This document shows positions 8,727 to 16,161 of a stretch of 28,083 bases of DNA, piece after piece. The notes beneath the pieces were generated by a model. That model searched no databases. It had not been told where the DNA came from and saw only the letters and a list, made by a program, of their open reading frames with translations. A program made the translations under genes and the position numbers. Every line of letters starts with the position of its first letter. The stretch's first letter is position 1. This stretch comes from WYZ-LMO2 sp040514265 (GTDB taxonomy: Archaea; Halobacteriota; Archaeoglobi; Archaeoglobales; Archaeoglobaceae). The DNA lies in NCBI GenBank assembly GCA_040514265.1, contig JBEVCD010000024.1:1-28083 (forward strand), read 5' to 3'.

Positions 8727-9362
8727 CTTCAAATCCTCCAGCCTGCCCTCGGCTATTTTCCTCCCTCTGTCGATGACTATAACTCTGTCCGCGAGTCTTT
8801 CCGCTACCTCCATCACGTGCGTGGAGAGCAGAACCCCCTTGTCCTTCCTCGCGATCACCTCCTTCAATACCTTCGCCGAGAAAGCGTCGAGCCCGTTCAG
8901 GGGCTCGAGAAGCAGGTAAGGGGGATCGTGGATGAGAGCTGCAATCACTGCGACCTTCTTTCTGTTTCCCATCGACAGCGAGATTATCGGCTTGTCCATC
9001 TGATCTCCGAGATCGAAGATGTCCACGTACTTCTCAGCTCTCTCAGCAGCCTCCTCATCGAGTCCCCTAATAGACACGAGGAAGCTGAAGAACTCCTCGG
9101 GAGTCAGGTGGTCTACCAGCTTTACCTCCTCGGGAACGTAGCCAAAGAGGTTCTTCGCCTCCTTCGTCCTGGCGTTTACGCCGTCGATCTTTATGTCTCC
9201 ATCGTATTCGACTATTCCGACGATAGACCTCATGATCGAGCTCTTACCTGCGCCATTCGGTCCGAGGAGCGCTACGACTTCTCCCCTTTCGACTTCGAAG
9301 TCGACGCCTGATACGGCCAGGGTTTTCCCATACCTCACAGTTAAATTGTTAACAGATATCAC
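8727..9362 (-). CDS. ABC transporter ATP-binding protein, C-terminus lost in gap
   Basis: 212 residues are visible from GTG 9362 (giving the usual opening MISVNNLTVRYGKTLAV; an upstream ATG at 9383 is possible). Walker A is GPNGAGKSS, the signature is LSMGNRKK, and the H-loop His is in LLSTHVMEVAE. Walker B is odd: it reads LLLEPLNGLD, where LLLDEP is expected, so the Asp before the catalytic Glu is missing as a clean three-base deletion. The visible sequence ends 21 residues after the H-loop region, inside the scaffold gap. The permease gene lies just beyond the gap on the same strand. The gene is divergent from sir2, with a TATA-like element between them. Confidence 0.88.
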
Positions 9363-9380
9363 GCAACTTGTTGTATGCAA

Positions 9381-9390
9381 CATATTTATG
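9381..9390. promoter_or_regulatory. Shared TATA-like element between the ABC ATPase and sir2 genes
   Basis: The string CATATTTATG reads CATAAATATG on the other strand, so it is nearly palindromic and A/T-rich in both directions. Its centre lies about 26 bp before the sir2 start GTG 9412 and about 24 bp before the ATPase start GTG 9362. Both distances match leaderless archaeal transcription from one box. Confidence 0.5.
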
Positions 9391-9411
9391 TCTTGCGGTT
9401 GGAGACGATCC

Positions 9412-10194
9412 GTGGAGCTCCGGAAGGTTGCGGAGGTGCTGGTCAAAGCGAAGTATGCGATAGCGTTAACCGGCGCCGGAGTATCGACTGAGTCGGGTAT
9501 ACCGGACTTCCGGGGACCGAACGGTATATGGACGCGCAATCCGGAAGCCGAGAGGAGAGCTTACGAAATCTACCACGTCTTCCTCCGCGACCCGGTCGAA
9601 TACTGGAAGGAAACTCTGCGGAGCCCGTTCAGGGAGGCTATAGAGAAGGCGAAGCCTAACCCCTCGCACTACGCGCTCGCGGAACTCGAAAGGATGGGGA
9701 TACTGAAAGCGATAATAACTCAGAACATCGACAACCTCCACCAGAAGGCTGGGAGCAGAAACGTAATAGACTTTCACGGAAACATCTACTACCTCCGCTG
9801 CCTGAAGTGCGGCTCCCGCTACAGGCGGGAGGAGTTCGACCTCTCGCGGGTTGAAGAGGGTTTGATACCCTACTGCTACTGCGGATATCCTCTTAAGTCG
9901 GACGTCGTGTACTTCGGGGAGCCGATACCGAGGGATGTCTACGAGAAGAGCCTCGAAGAGGTCGAGCGTTGCGATCTGATGATAGTCGCCGGAACTTCTG
10001 CAGTCGTTTATCCCGCTGCCCAGCTGCCGAGGATCGCGAAGTCGAATGGAGCCGTGATAGTGGAGGTGAACGCCGAGCCCACGCCGGTAACTGAGATCGC
10101 CGACTACTCGCTGAGGGGCAGAACTGGCGAGATCTTGCCAAAGATCGTAGAGGAGGTCAGGAGGATTCGAAGTAGCTCTCAAGAATCTTCTTAA
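9412..10194 (+). CDS. sir2: Sir2-family NAD-dependent protein deacylase
   Basis: 260 residues from GTG 9412 (VELRKVAEVLVKAKYAI), which matches the length and opening of archaeal Sir2 proteins; ATG 9388 is an alternative that would add eight residues and overlap the promoter. The NAD-binding motif is GAGVSTESGIPDFRG, the second NAD motif TQNIDNLHQKAGS, and the catalytic His lies in DFHGN. Zinc ligands are a CLKC pair and a CYC pair. The C-terminal Rossmann part has GTSAVVYPAA and VNAEPTP. Sir2 removes acyl groups from lysines while consuming NAD; in archaea it acts on chromatin proteins such as Alba and on metabolic enzymes. The gene ends inside the convergent HTH regulator gene, with a 38-base overlap of coding ends. 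Confidence 0.93.
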   Translation: MELRKVAEVLVKAKYAIALTGAGVSTESGIPDFRGPNGIWTRNPEAERRAYEIYHVFLRDPVEYWKETLRSPFREAIEKAKPNPSHYALAELERMGILKAIITQNIDNLHQKAGSRNVIDFHGNIYYLRCLKCGSRYRREEFDLSRVEEGLIPYCYCGYPLKSDVVYFGEPIPRDVYEKSLEEVERCDLMIVAGTSAVVYPAAQLPRIAKSNGAVIVEVNAEPTPVTEIADYSLRGRTGEILPKIVEEVRRIRSSSQESS

Positions 10195-10759
10195 TGCCCC
10201 TCCGCATGATCTCCGAAAGTGTCGAAGGCGCTACTCCGAGCAGTTTGGAGAGCTCTTCGAGCTTTATTCTTCGCGGGAAGTCGAAGTAACCTTTTTCGAG
10301 AGCGAGTTTCAGAACCTCCTCCTCGCGGAAGGTGACCTCGCTCTTACCTTCCGGCTTCCCCTTGTACAGGAGCTCGAAATCCATGCCCAAGTTTTCGAGT
10401 TTCTCCATCAGCCCCGGAAAGCTCTCATCGTCGCACATAACGCTCCAGACGACCTCTTCTCCCTCGATGTCTACTCCCGTCACGAGGCACCCGGATTCGA
10501 TTATTGGCAAAGCCACGAGGCAGGTGTGCTCTTTGACGAGGAGTCTGAACTCCTTCGAACCTACAGCGCTGGCTGTGCAGTAGGAGGGCAGGTTCGAAAT
10601 TATATCGCTGACCTCCTTCGCTTTGATCCTCAACAGCGCCTTCAAACCGTCGCCGAGGGTTACGCTCTCGAACTTCACAACAGCCCTGTTCGCTATGTTC
10701 TTTATGGCTTCGAGCGCACATCCTTCCGGGAGCTTCGTCTTGACCTTCAATTCGAGCAC
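10157..10759 (-). CDS. Bat-type (HTH-10) transcriptional regulator
   Basis: 200 residues from GTG 10759. The C-terminal 55 residues carry the bacterio-opsin-activator type HTH: an EEEVLKLALEKGYFDFPRR stretch followed by ELSKLLGVAPSTLSEIMRRGIKKILESYF, close to the PF04967 pattern. The first 140 residues form an alpha/beta region with three or four Cys and no recognised ligand motif. Such regulators respond to redox, light or metabolic signals in archaea. The gene is divergent from cooS with 84 bp between starts, so it may control cooS and itself; this is inferred from position only. Confidence 0.85.
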   Translation of the reverse strand: MLELKVKTKLPEGCALEAIKNIANRAVVKFESVTLGDGLKALLRIKAKEVSDIISNLPSYCTASAVGSKEFRLLVKEHTCLVALPIIESGCLVTGVDIEGEEVVWSVMCDDESFPGLMEKLENLGMDFELLYKGKPEGKSEVTFREEEVLKLALEKGYFDFPRRIKLEELSKLLGVAPSTLSEIMRRGIKKILESYFESS

Positions 10760-10779
10760 ACCCGGCTTGGGGATTGCGA

Positions 10780-10789
10780 CTTAATAAAC
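10780..10789. promoter_or_regulatory. TATA-like element between the HTH regulator and cooS
   Basis: The A/T-rich string CTTAATAAAC (plus strand) is centred about 26 bp from the regulator start GTG 10759. In the other direction it would give the cooS transcript a leader of about 35 bases, which contains a strong Shine-Dalgarno sequence. Confidence 0.45.
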
Positions 10790-10830
10790 CTGCCGAAGGT
10801 TTTAGGGGAAAAGCTTACCGTTTTTCTTAC

Positions 10831-10840
10831 GGAGAGGGGG
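10831..10840 (+). promoter_or_regulatory. Ribosome binding site that fixes the cooS start
   Basis: GGAGAGGGGG lies three bases before ATG 10844. The open frame extends much further upstream (to 10526) but that part is antisense to the HTH gene, so this purine-rich site supports the start at 10844. Confidence 0.6.
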
Positions 10841-10843
10841 ACC

Positions 10844-12703
10844 ATGGTATCGGAGAGAGTTAGCTACCACGATAGTGTGAACGAGATGTACCGAAGGGTC
10901 TCCGAAGAGGGTGTAACGAACGTCGTGGATCGCTTCAAGGCGCAGGAGAAAGCCAGGTGCCCGTTCTGCAGCGTCGGCTTGAGTTGCCAGCTCTGCAGCA
11001 TGGGTCCGTGCAGGATAGGTAAGGACAGACCGACGGGGGCTTGCGGAATCGATGCGGCAGCGATGGTTGTAAGGAACTTCGTCCACAAGAACATGCTCGG
11101 AACGGAAGCGTACACGTATCACTCGATAGAGGCTGCGAAGACGCTGAAAGCTACGGCTGAGGGGAAGACACCTTTCGAGATAAAAGACGTCGAGAAGCTG
11201 AGATGGTTCGCGAAGCAGCTCGGAATCGAGGGTGAAGACGTAAAAGAGCTCGCGAAAAAAGTTGCGGACTTCGTTATATCGGATCTCAGCTCGGTGGAGC
11301 GCAGCAGACTCGTCGAGATCTTCGCGCCGGAGTTAAGGAAGAAGGTGTGGGAGAATCTCGGAATATTCCCGAAGGGAGTATTTCAGGAGCTCCTGACAGT
11401 CGGAGCGTCGGCGATGACGAACGTCGATTCGAACTACGTTTCGCTGGCTAAGAAGAGCATGGCTATGAGCATAGTAACCTGCATGGCAGCGCAGCTTGCA
11501 CTCGAAACGATACAGGACATACTCTTCGGCACCCCGAAACCGCACGAGAGCTTTGCCGACCTCGGCATCCTCGATCCAGACTACGTCAACATAGCCGTCG
11601 ACGGGCACGAGCCGTTCGTTGGCTTCGCCCTGATAAAGCTTGCCGAGAGCGAAGAGGTTCAGGAGAGGGCGAGAGCAGCCGGGGCTAAGGGGCTGAGGAT
11701 AGTGGGGTTCATAGAAACCGGGCAGGAGATACTCCAGAGGACAAACAGCGAGGTATTCGTCGGCATAGTCGGTAACTGGATGGTCCAGGAGTTCGCACTG
11801 GCAACTGGATGCGTAGACGTGTTCGCTGCCGATATGAACTGCGCGCTGCCGTCTCTACCCCACTACCAGCGTTACGGAGTGAAGATAGTGCCCGTGAGCA
11901 GGCTGGTGAGGTTCAGGGGGATCGACGAGGGTCTCGACTACGAGCCGGAGAAGGCTGAGGAGATAGCGAGGAAGCTCATAGACATGGCGATAGAGAACTT
12001 CAAGGAGAGGAAGGGGAAGCCCACCGTCAGGGTGGACAGGAGGCAGAAGATAGTGGTCGGTTTCTCCCCCGAGGCTCTGCTCGAAGTTGCGGGCATCGAG
12101 GGGCTGATAAACGCGATAAAGAGCGGAGATATAAGAGGTGTAGCAGCCCTCGTCAGCTGCACGACTCTCAAGAACGGTCCACACGACGCCAACAGCGTAA
12201 CGATCGCCAGGGAGCTGATAAAGAGGAACATCCTCGTCCTGTCGATGGGCTGCGGTAATGCGGCGATGCAGGTTGCTGGACTCACATCGATGGAAGCTGT
12301 CGAGTTAGCCGGCGAAGGGTTGAAGAGGGTCTGCGAGACTCTGCACATTCCGCCCGTTCTGAGCTTCGGGACCTGCACCGACGTCGGAAGGGCTGCCTAC
12401 CTTCTCAGACTGCTCGCCGACGCGCTCGGCGTGGACATACCGCAGCTACCCGTCGTAGCAACCGCTCCGGAATACATGGAGCAGAAGGCTACGATAGATG
12501 CTGTTTTCGCCGTAGCATACGGTCTGACAGTCCACGTATCGCCGGTGCCGCCCATAACCGGAAGCAAGGAGGCTGTCAGGCTGTTTACGCAGGACGTCGA
12601 GAAGCTGACGGGAGGTAAGGTGATCGTAGAGGAGGACACCGTCAAGGCTGCGGAAATCCTCGCGAACGTCGTCGAGGAGAAGAGGAGAGCCCTGGGCATT
12701 TAG
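10844..12703 (+). CDS. cooS: CooS-type nickel CO dehydrogenase homologue with an altered C-cluster ligand
   Basis: 619 residues, near the usual 630. N-terminal cluster Cys are 39 and 42 (CX2C, as in the [2Fe-2S] D-cluster form known from Desulfovibrio vulgaris CODH) and 48, 51, 56 and 67 (B-cluster). For the C-cluster, His255 (VDGHEP), Cys333 (DMNC), Cys439 (VSC), Cys470 (MGC) and Cys511 (GTC) are in place, as is the acid-base Lys548 (MEQK). The expected GICCTGNE motif reads GFIETGQE, so the Cys that binds the unique iron (Cys295 in Carboxydothermus CODH II) is Glu291, and about four residues are inserted after it. CooS enzymes oxidise CO to CO2, but whether this one does is open. No cooF or cooC is adjacent; an HTH regulator is divergent and an F420-type oxidoreductase follows. 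Confidence 0.85.
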   Translation: MVSERVSYHDSVNEMYRRVSEEGVTNVVDRFKAQEKARCPFCSVGLSCQLCSMGPCRIGKDRPTGACGIDAAAMVVRNFVHKNMLGTEAYTYHSIEAAKTLKATAEGKTPFEIKDVEKLRWFAKQLGIEGEDVKELAKKVADFVISDLSSVERSRLVEIFAPELRKKVWENLGIFPKGVFQELLTVGASAMTNVDSNYVSLAKKSMAMSIVTCMAAQLALETIQDILFGTPKPHESFADLGILDPDYVNIAVDGHEPFVGFALIKLAESEEVQERARAAGAKGLRIVGFIETGQEILQRTNSEVFVGIVGNWMVQEFALATGCVDVFAADMNCALPSLPHYQRYGVKIVPVSRLVRFRGIDEGLDYEPEKAEEIARKLIDMAIENFKERKGKPTVRVDRRQKIVVGFSPEALLEVAGIEGLINAIKSGDIRGVAALVSCTTLKNGPHDANSVTIARELIKRNILVLSMGCGNAAMQVAGLTSMEAVELAGEGLKRVCETLHIPPVLSFGTCTDVGRAAYLLRLLADALGVDIPQLPVVATAPEYMEQKATIDAVFAVAYGLTVHVSPVPPITGSKEAVRLFTQDVEKLTGGKVIVEEDTVKAAEILANVVEEKRRALGI

Positions 12704-12705
12704 TA

Positions 12706-12717
12706 ACAATTTTTTAA
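12706..12717 (+). promoter_or_regulatory. T-rich element: likely cooS terminator and TATA box for the next gene
   Basis: ACAATTTTTTAA begins two bases after the cooS stop and its core lies about 25 bp before ATG 12740. The T6 run would end the cooS transcript (archaeal termination uses T-runs), and the same bases serve as a TATA-like box for the oxidoreductase gene. Confidence 0.5.
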
Positions 12718-12739
12718 TATCTCCTCTTATACACCAGAC

Positions 12740-13771
12740 ATGAAGTTCGGGATGCTCGTCTCGCCACCGTTTCCGAGCCTCGAAAGGGCTATCAGAATAG
12801 CGGAGCTTGCAGAAAAAGCAGGTTTCAACTCAGCAGTGGTACCGGACCACACTCTGATGGTTCCACCGGGCTACACGCCAAGTGCGATGTTCCTGCTTTC
12901 GATCATAGCGGCGAGGACTTCCAGAATAGCGATCGGCACAGGAGTCACTGACCTCGTTCGCTACCACCCCTCGATACTCGCGCAGTTCTTCGCAACACTT
13001 GAGAACTTCGCCGGAAGCAGGGTGTTCTTGGGCTTGGGAGCTGGAGAAGCTATGAACATCCAGCCGTTCGGCATAAGGTGGGAGAAGAAGTTCAAAACCC
13101 TCAGAGAGGGGATAGAAGTCCTGAGAAGGCTCTGGAGCGGCGAGGCTTTCGACTACGATGGCGAGGTATTCAGGATGAGGAGGGCTTTTCTGCAGGTAAA
13201 GCCTAACGGCACGATTCCGATATACCTCGGCGCGAACGGCAGAAAAACTAGGGAGCTCTGCGGAGAGCTCTGCGACGGATGGATGCCGATAGCCGAAACG
13301 CCGAAAACTTACAGGGAGAACCTCGAAGACGTCAGGAGGGGAGCCGAAAAAGCCGGGAGGAGCTTGGAGGAAATAGACACCGCCCTTCAGATATACGTGG
13401 CGATCGACGAGGATCGCGAGAAAGCCATGCAGAGGGCGAGGCAGTTCGCGGGTGTCGTCGTTTCTGCTGCAGAAAAAGCCGAGCAGGCTGGATACAGCAT
13501 CGAGCTCCCGCCGGACGTTTCGAAGAAGTTCTACTACGACCAGCTCCTCGTCGACGCGGAAATGCTGGCGACGTTTGTTCAGATCTCGCAGCTCGTCAGT
13601 GATGAAATGATAGAGGACTTTTTCATCGTCGGAACACCGAGCGAAGCTCTGGACAAGATCGAGGAGTTCAGAAAAGCCGGCGTAAAGCACCTCATGGTAA
13701 TAAACGTCGGACCCGACCCCAAGTTCGTGCTCAGAGTCTTCGAGGAGAAGATCATCCCGAGCTACCGTTAA
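12740..13771 (+). CDS. Luciferase-like (LLM) F420-dependent oxidoreductase
   Basis: 343 residues. The protein opens MKFGMLVSPPFPSLERAIRIAELAEKAGF and continues with VVPDHT, the IAIGTGVTD strand, LGLGAGEA and a TLREGIEVLRRLW helix, all typical of the bacterial-luciferase-like TIM barrel that binds F420 (the Mer/Adf group). The opening differs from true methylene-tetrahydromethanopterin reductase (Mer), so I do not call it mer. F420 is the main hydride carrier in Archaeoglobales, so the enzyme likely reduces or oxidises a small carbonyl or pterin compound. It lies 36 bp after cooS with its own promoter, so co-regulation with cooS is possible but not shown. Confidence 0.85.
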   Translation: MKFGMLVSPPFPSLERAIRIAELAEKAGFNSAVVPDHTLMVPPGYTPSAMFLLSIIAARTSRIAIGTGVTDLVRYHPSILAQFFATLENFAGSRVFLGLGAGEAMNIQPFGIRWEKKFKTLREGIEVLRRLWSGEAFDYDGEVFRMRRAFLQVKPNGTIPIYLGANGRKTRELCGELCDGWMPIAETPKTYRENLEDVRRGAEKAGRSLEEIDTALQIYVAIDEDREKAMQRARQFAGVVVSAAEKAEQAGYSIELPPDVSKKFYYDQLLVDAEMLATFVQISQLVSDEMIEDFFIVGTPSEALDKIEEFRKAGVKHLMVINVGPDPKFVLRVFEEKIIPSYR

Positions 13772-13776
13772 TCGAA

Positions 13777-13788
13777 ACAATTTTTTAC
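13777..13788 (+). promoter_or_regulatory. T-rich element: promoter of the ilvE-hom operon and possible terminator
   Basis: ACAATTTTTTAC lies six bases after the stop of the oxidoreductase gene and its core is about 25 bp before ATG 13810. It matches the elements at 299 and 12706 in sequence and position. Confidence 0.5.
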
Positions 13789-13809
13789 ATTCGAAACACT
13801 GCCAGAAAG

Positions 13810-14688
13810 ATGTCCGAGCTGCTCGTGTACATAGACGGCGAGTTCGTCCCGGAGAGCCAGGCTAAGATCAGCGTTTTTGACCACGGCTTCCTATACGGCG
13901 ACGGTGTTTTCGAGGGGATAAGAGCCTACAACGGTAAGGTTTTCAAGCTCTGGGAGCACCTCGACAGACTCTACGACTCGGCGAAAGCGATAGACCTGAA
14001 GATACCGATAACGAAGGAGGAGTTCGCGGGGATAATCCTGGAGACCCTGCGTAGGAACAAGCTTCGAGACGCCTACATAAGACCGATAGTCACCCGCGGC
14101 GTCGGCGATCTTGGGCTCGACCCGAGGAAGTGCAGCAAGCCGACGATAATAGTCATAACGAAGCCCTGGGGAAAGCTCTACGGAGATCTCTACGACAGGG
14201 GACTGAAAGCCGTTACTGTCACCGTCAGAAGGAACGCCTTCGACGCGCTTCCCCCGAACATAAAGTCTCTCAACTACCTCAACAACATCTTGGCGAAGAT
14301 AGAAGCCAACGTAAAGGGCGGCGATGAAGCCATATTCCTCGACCACAACGGATACGTCTCCGAAGGTAGCGGAGACAACATATTTATCGTAAAGAAGGGT
14401 GTGGTCATGACCCCGCCGACAATAAACAACCTGAAGGGGATAACGAGAGAAGTAGTCATAGAGATCATCCACGAACTGAAACTGCCGTTCAAGGAGACGA
14501 ACCTCGGAATCTACGACCTCTACACGGCTGACGAGGTGTTCGTAACCGGGACGGCTGCGGAGATAGCGCCGATAGTCGTGATCGACGGTAGGGTCATAGG
14601 CGACGGGAAGCCCGGGAAAATAACCAGGATGCTGATGGAGGAGTTCAGGAAGGTTACCGAACGAGAGGGGGTGCCGATCTACGAGTGA
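13810..14688 (+). CDS. ilvE: Branched-chain amino acid aminotransferase
   Basis: 292 residues, normal for the class IV PLP aminotransferases. The opening has the conserved VFDHGFLYGDGVFEGIRAYNG region, the PLP lysine is Lys152 in NIKSLNYLNN, and later motifs are GYVSEGSGDNIF, LKGITRE and EVFVTGTAAEI (phosphate binding and substrate loop). The enzyme moves the amino group between glutamate and branched-chain 2-oxo acids, the last step of Leu, Ile and Val synthesis. It is the first gene of a unit with the ACT protein, homoserine dehydrogenase and a prepilin peptidase. Its stop TGA overlaps a GTG that is the likely start of the ACT gene. Confidence 0.93.
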   Translation: MSELLVYIDGEFVPESQAKISVFDHGFLYGDGVFEGIRAYNGKVFKLWEHLDRLYDSAKAIDLKIPITKEEFAGIILETLRRNKLRDAYIRPIVTRGVGDLGLDPRKCSKPTIIVITKPWGKLYGDLYDRGLKAVTVTVRRNAFDALPPNIKSLNYLNNILAKIEANVKGGDEAIFLDHNGYVSEGSGDNIFIVKKGVVMTPPTINNLKGITREVVIEIIHELKLPFKETNLGIYDLYTADEVFVTGTAAEIAPIVVIDGRVIGDGKPGKITRMLMEEFRKVTEREGVPIYE

Positions 14689-15190
14689 AAAACTCATAAC
14701 CGTCGTCGTCGAGCTCGAAGACAAACCCGGTCAGCTGCTGCGCGTTCTCGAACCGATCTCGAAGCTCGGAGGAAACATCGTCGGGATAGTGCACCAGAGG
14801 GGCAGGAAGACTCCGCTGAACAGAGTGCCGGTGGAGATAACGCTTAGAATCGACGCCAGAAGGGTGGGAGAACTCGTCGAAAGGTTAGAAGAGAAAGTGA
14901 TCGTGAGGAGCGTCGACGAGGTTACGATGCTCGAATCAACGTTCCTACTTCTGATAGGACACATAATCCACACGGATCTGAGCGACACGATAACAAGAGT
15001 CGACTCAAGCGACGCAGAGTGTGTGGAGATATTCGTCAGCATGCCGAGGAGGAGCGAGGCTTCTACGGCTCTGCTTACGATCGCGGCGAGGAGTAAGGAA
15101 GCTCTCTCGATTGCGGTTGCGAGACTTAAGGAGGTCTGCGCGAGGAAGGGCATAGAAGTTATCGACCCGATCGACGGGGACTTCGTATGA
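14685..15190 (+). CDS. Free-standing ACT-domain regulatory protein, frame broken right after the start
   Basis: The coding frame is clear from 14693 (LITVVVELEDKPGQLLRVLE) to TGA 15190, but it has no start codon before an internal GTG at 14789, which would cut off half the ACT fold. A GTG at 14685 overlaps the ilvE stop as GTGA and is followed by an A5 run (14688-14692). One more A would give a start MKK joined directly to the ACT domain, so the run is probably one base short. The repaired protein has 168 residues: an ACT fold (about 3-75) with the DKPGQL amino-acid-binding turn, then a second alpha/beta region (about 95-165). The stop overlaps the hom start as ATGA. It is likely the allosteric subunit of homoserine dehydrogenase or a sensor of threonine or isoleucine. 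Confidence 0.75.
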
Positions 15191-16161
15191 TAAAAATTGC
15201 CATCGTCGGGTTCGGAATAGTCGGACGAAGCTTCGCAGAACTGCTTCTGAGGAAGAGGGAAACGCTGGCAAAGAGGATCGGCGAGTTCGAGGTGGTTCTG
15301 GTAGCGGACTCCAAGAGTGCGATGTACGGAGAATTCGATTTGAGGGAGGCTATCGAGATTAAAAAGAAGAGCGGCAGACTTAAGTACGATGCAAAAGCCG
15401 TAGAGCTGCTTCAAGAGCTCGACTACGACGTTCTCGTCGAATGCACTCCGACGCGCATCGATGGCGGCGAGGGCGTGGAGCACATGAGAATAGCCCTCAG
15501 CTCCGGGGCGCACGTAGTTACGTCGAACAAGTCCATCGTCGCTGCTTTTCGTGAACTTGAGGAGTTAGCCGAGAAAAAGGGCGTTAGGCTGATGTACGAA
15601 GCCACGGTCGGAGCGGCGATACCGGTGATAAGGACGATAAGAGGTTACCTCTCCACATTTACTATCACCGGTCTCGCCGGCGTTCTCAACGGGACGTGCA
15701 ACTACATACTCACGAGGATGGAGGACGAGGGGCTCAGCTACGAGCATGTGCTTAGGGAGGCGATCGAGCTCGGAATAGCTGAGGCTGACCCGAGCTACGA
15801 CGTCGAGGGTATCGATGCCGCCATAAAGCTCGTGATTCTCGCGAACACGATAGGCATCGACGCTCGCTTCGAGGACGTCGAGAGGAGGGGAATAAGCTTC
15901 CTGACACCGGAAGCGTTCAAGGCAGCCTCTGAAAAGGGCTACACGATAAGGCTCGTTGCGGAAGCCGGAGATTCTCTCTCGGTCAGACCCAGACTCGTCA
16001 GGAAGGGACACCCCCTGGCAACGAGGGGGACGATGAACGTGATAGTTCTCCACACCGAGGAGGCTGGGAGTATCTCGCTCGCCGGAAGGGGGGCGGGCGG
16101 AGTGGAGACAGCGTCGGCTATGCTGTCGGACCTTGTGGCGATATATGATAGCTCTCGTTAA
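15187..16161 (+). CDS. hom: Homoserine dehydrogenase
   Basis: 324 residues. The Rossmann motif is GFGIVGRSFAELL at the N-terminus; conserved parts include VECTPT, HVVTSNKS, YEATVGAAIPVI, LAGVLNGTCNYILTRM and EADPSYDVEGIDAAIKLVILAN, the last holding the catalytic Asp and Lys region. The enzyme reduces aspartate semialdehyde to homoserine, the branch point to threonine, isoleucine and methionine. There is no C-terminal ACT domain, unlike longer homoserine dehydrogenases; an ACT protein is encoded just upstream with a 4-base overlap. With ilvE upstream, the set suggests coordinated isoleucine synthesis. Confidence 0.95.
   Translation: MIKIAIVGFGIVGRSFAELLLRKRETLAKRIGEFEVVLVADSKSAMYGEFDLREAIEIKKKSGRLKYDAKAVELLQELDYDVLVECTPTRIDGGEGVEHMRIALSSGAHVVTSNKSIVAAFRELEELAEKKGVRLMYEATVGAAIPVIRTIRGYLSTFTITGLAGVLNGTCNYILTRMEDEGLSYEHVLREAIELGIAEADPSYDVEGIDAAIKLVILANTIGIDARFEDVERRGISFLTPEAFKAASEKGYTIRLVAEAGDSLSVRPRLVRKGHPLATRGTMNVIVLHTEEAGSISLAGRGAGGVETASAMLSDLVAIYDSSR

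Noticed and set aside
8611..8740. Overlap of flanks at the second N gap
   Set aside because: The bases on the two sides do not match, so this gap is treated as real missing sequence.
10526..10843. Upstream extension of the cooS frame
   Set aside because: It is antisense to the HTH gene, and a Shine-Dalgarno sequence next to ATG 10844 gives a protein of the normal length.
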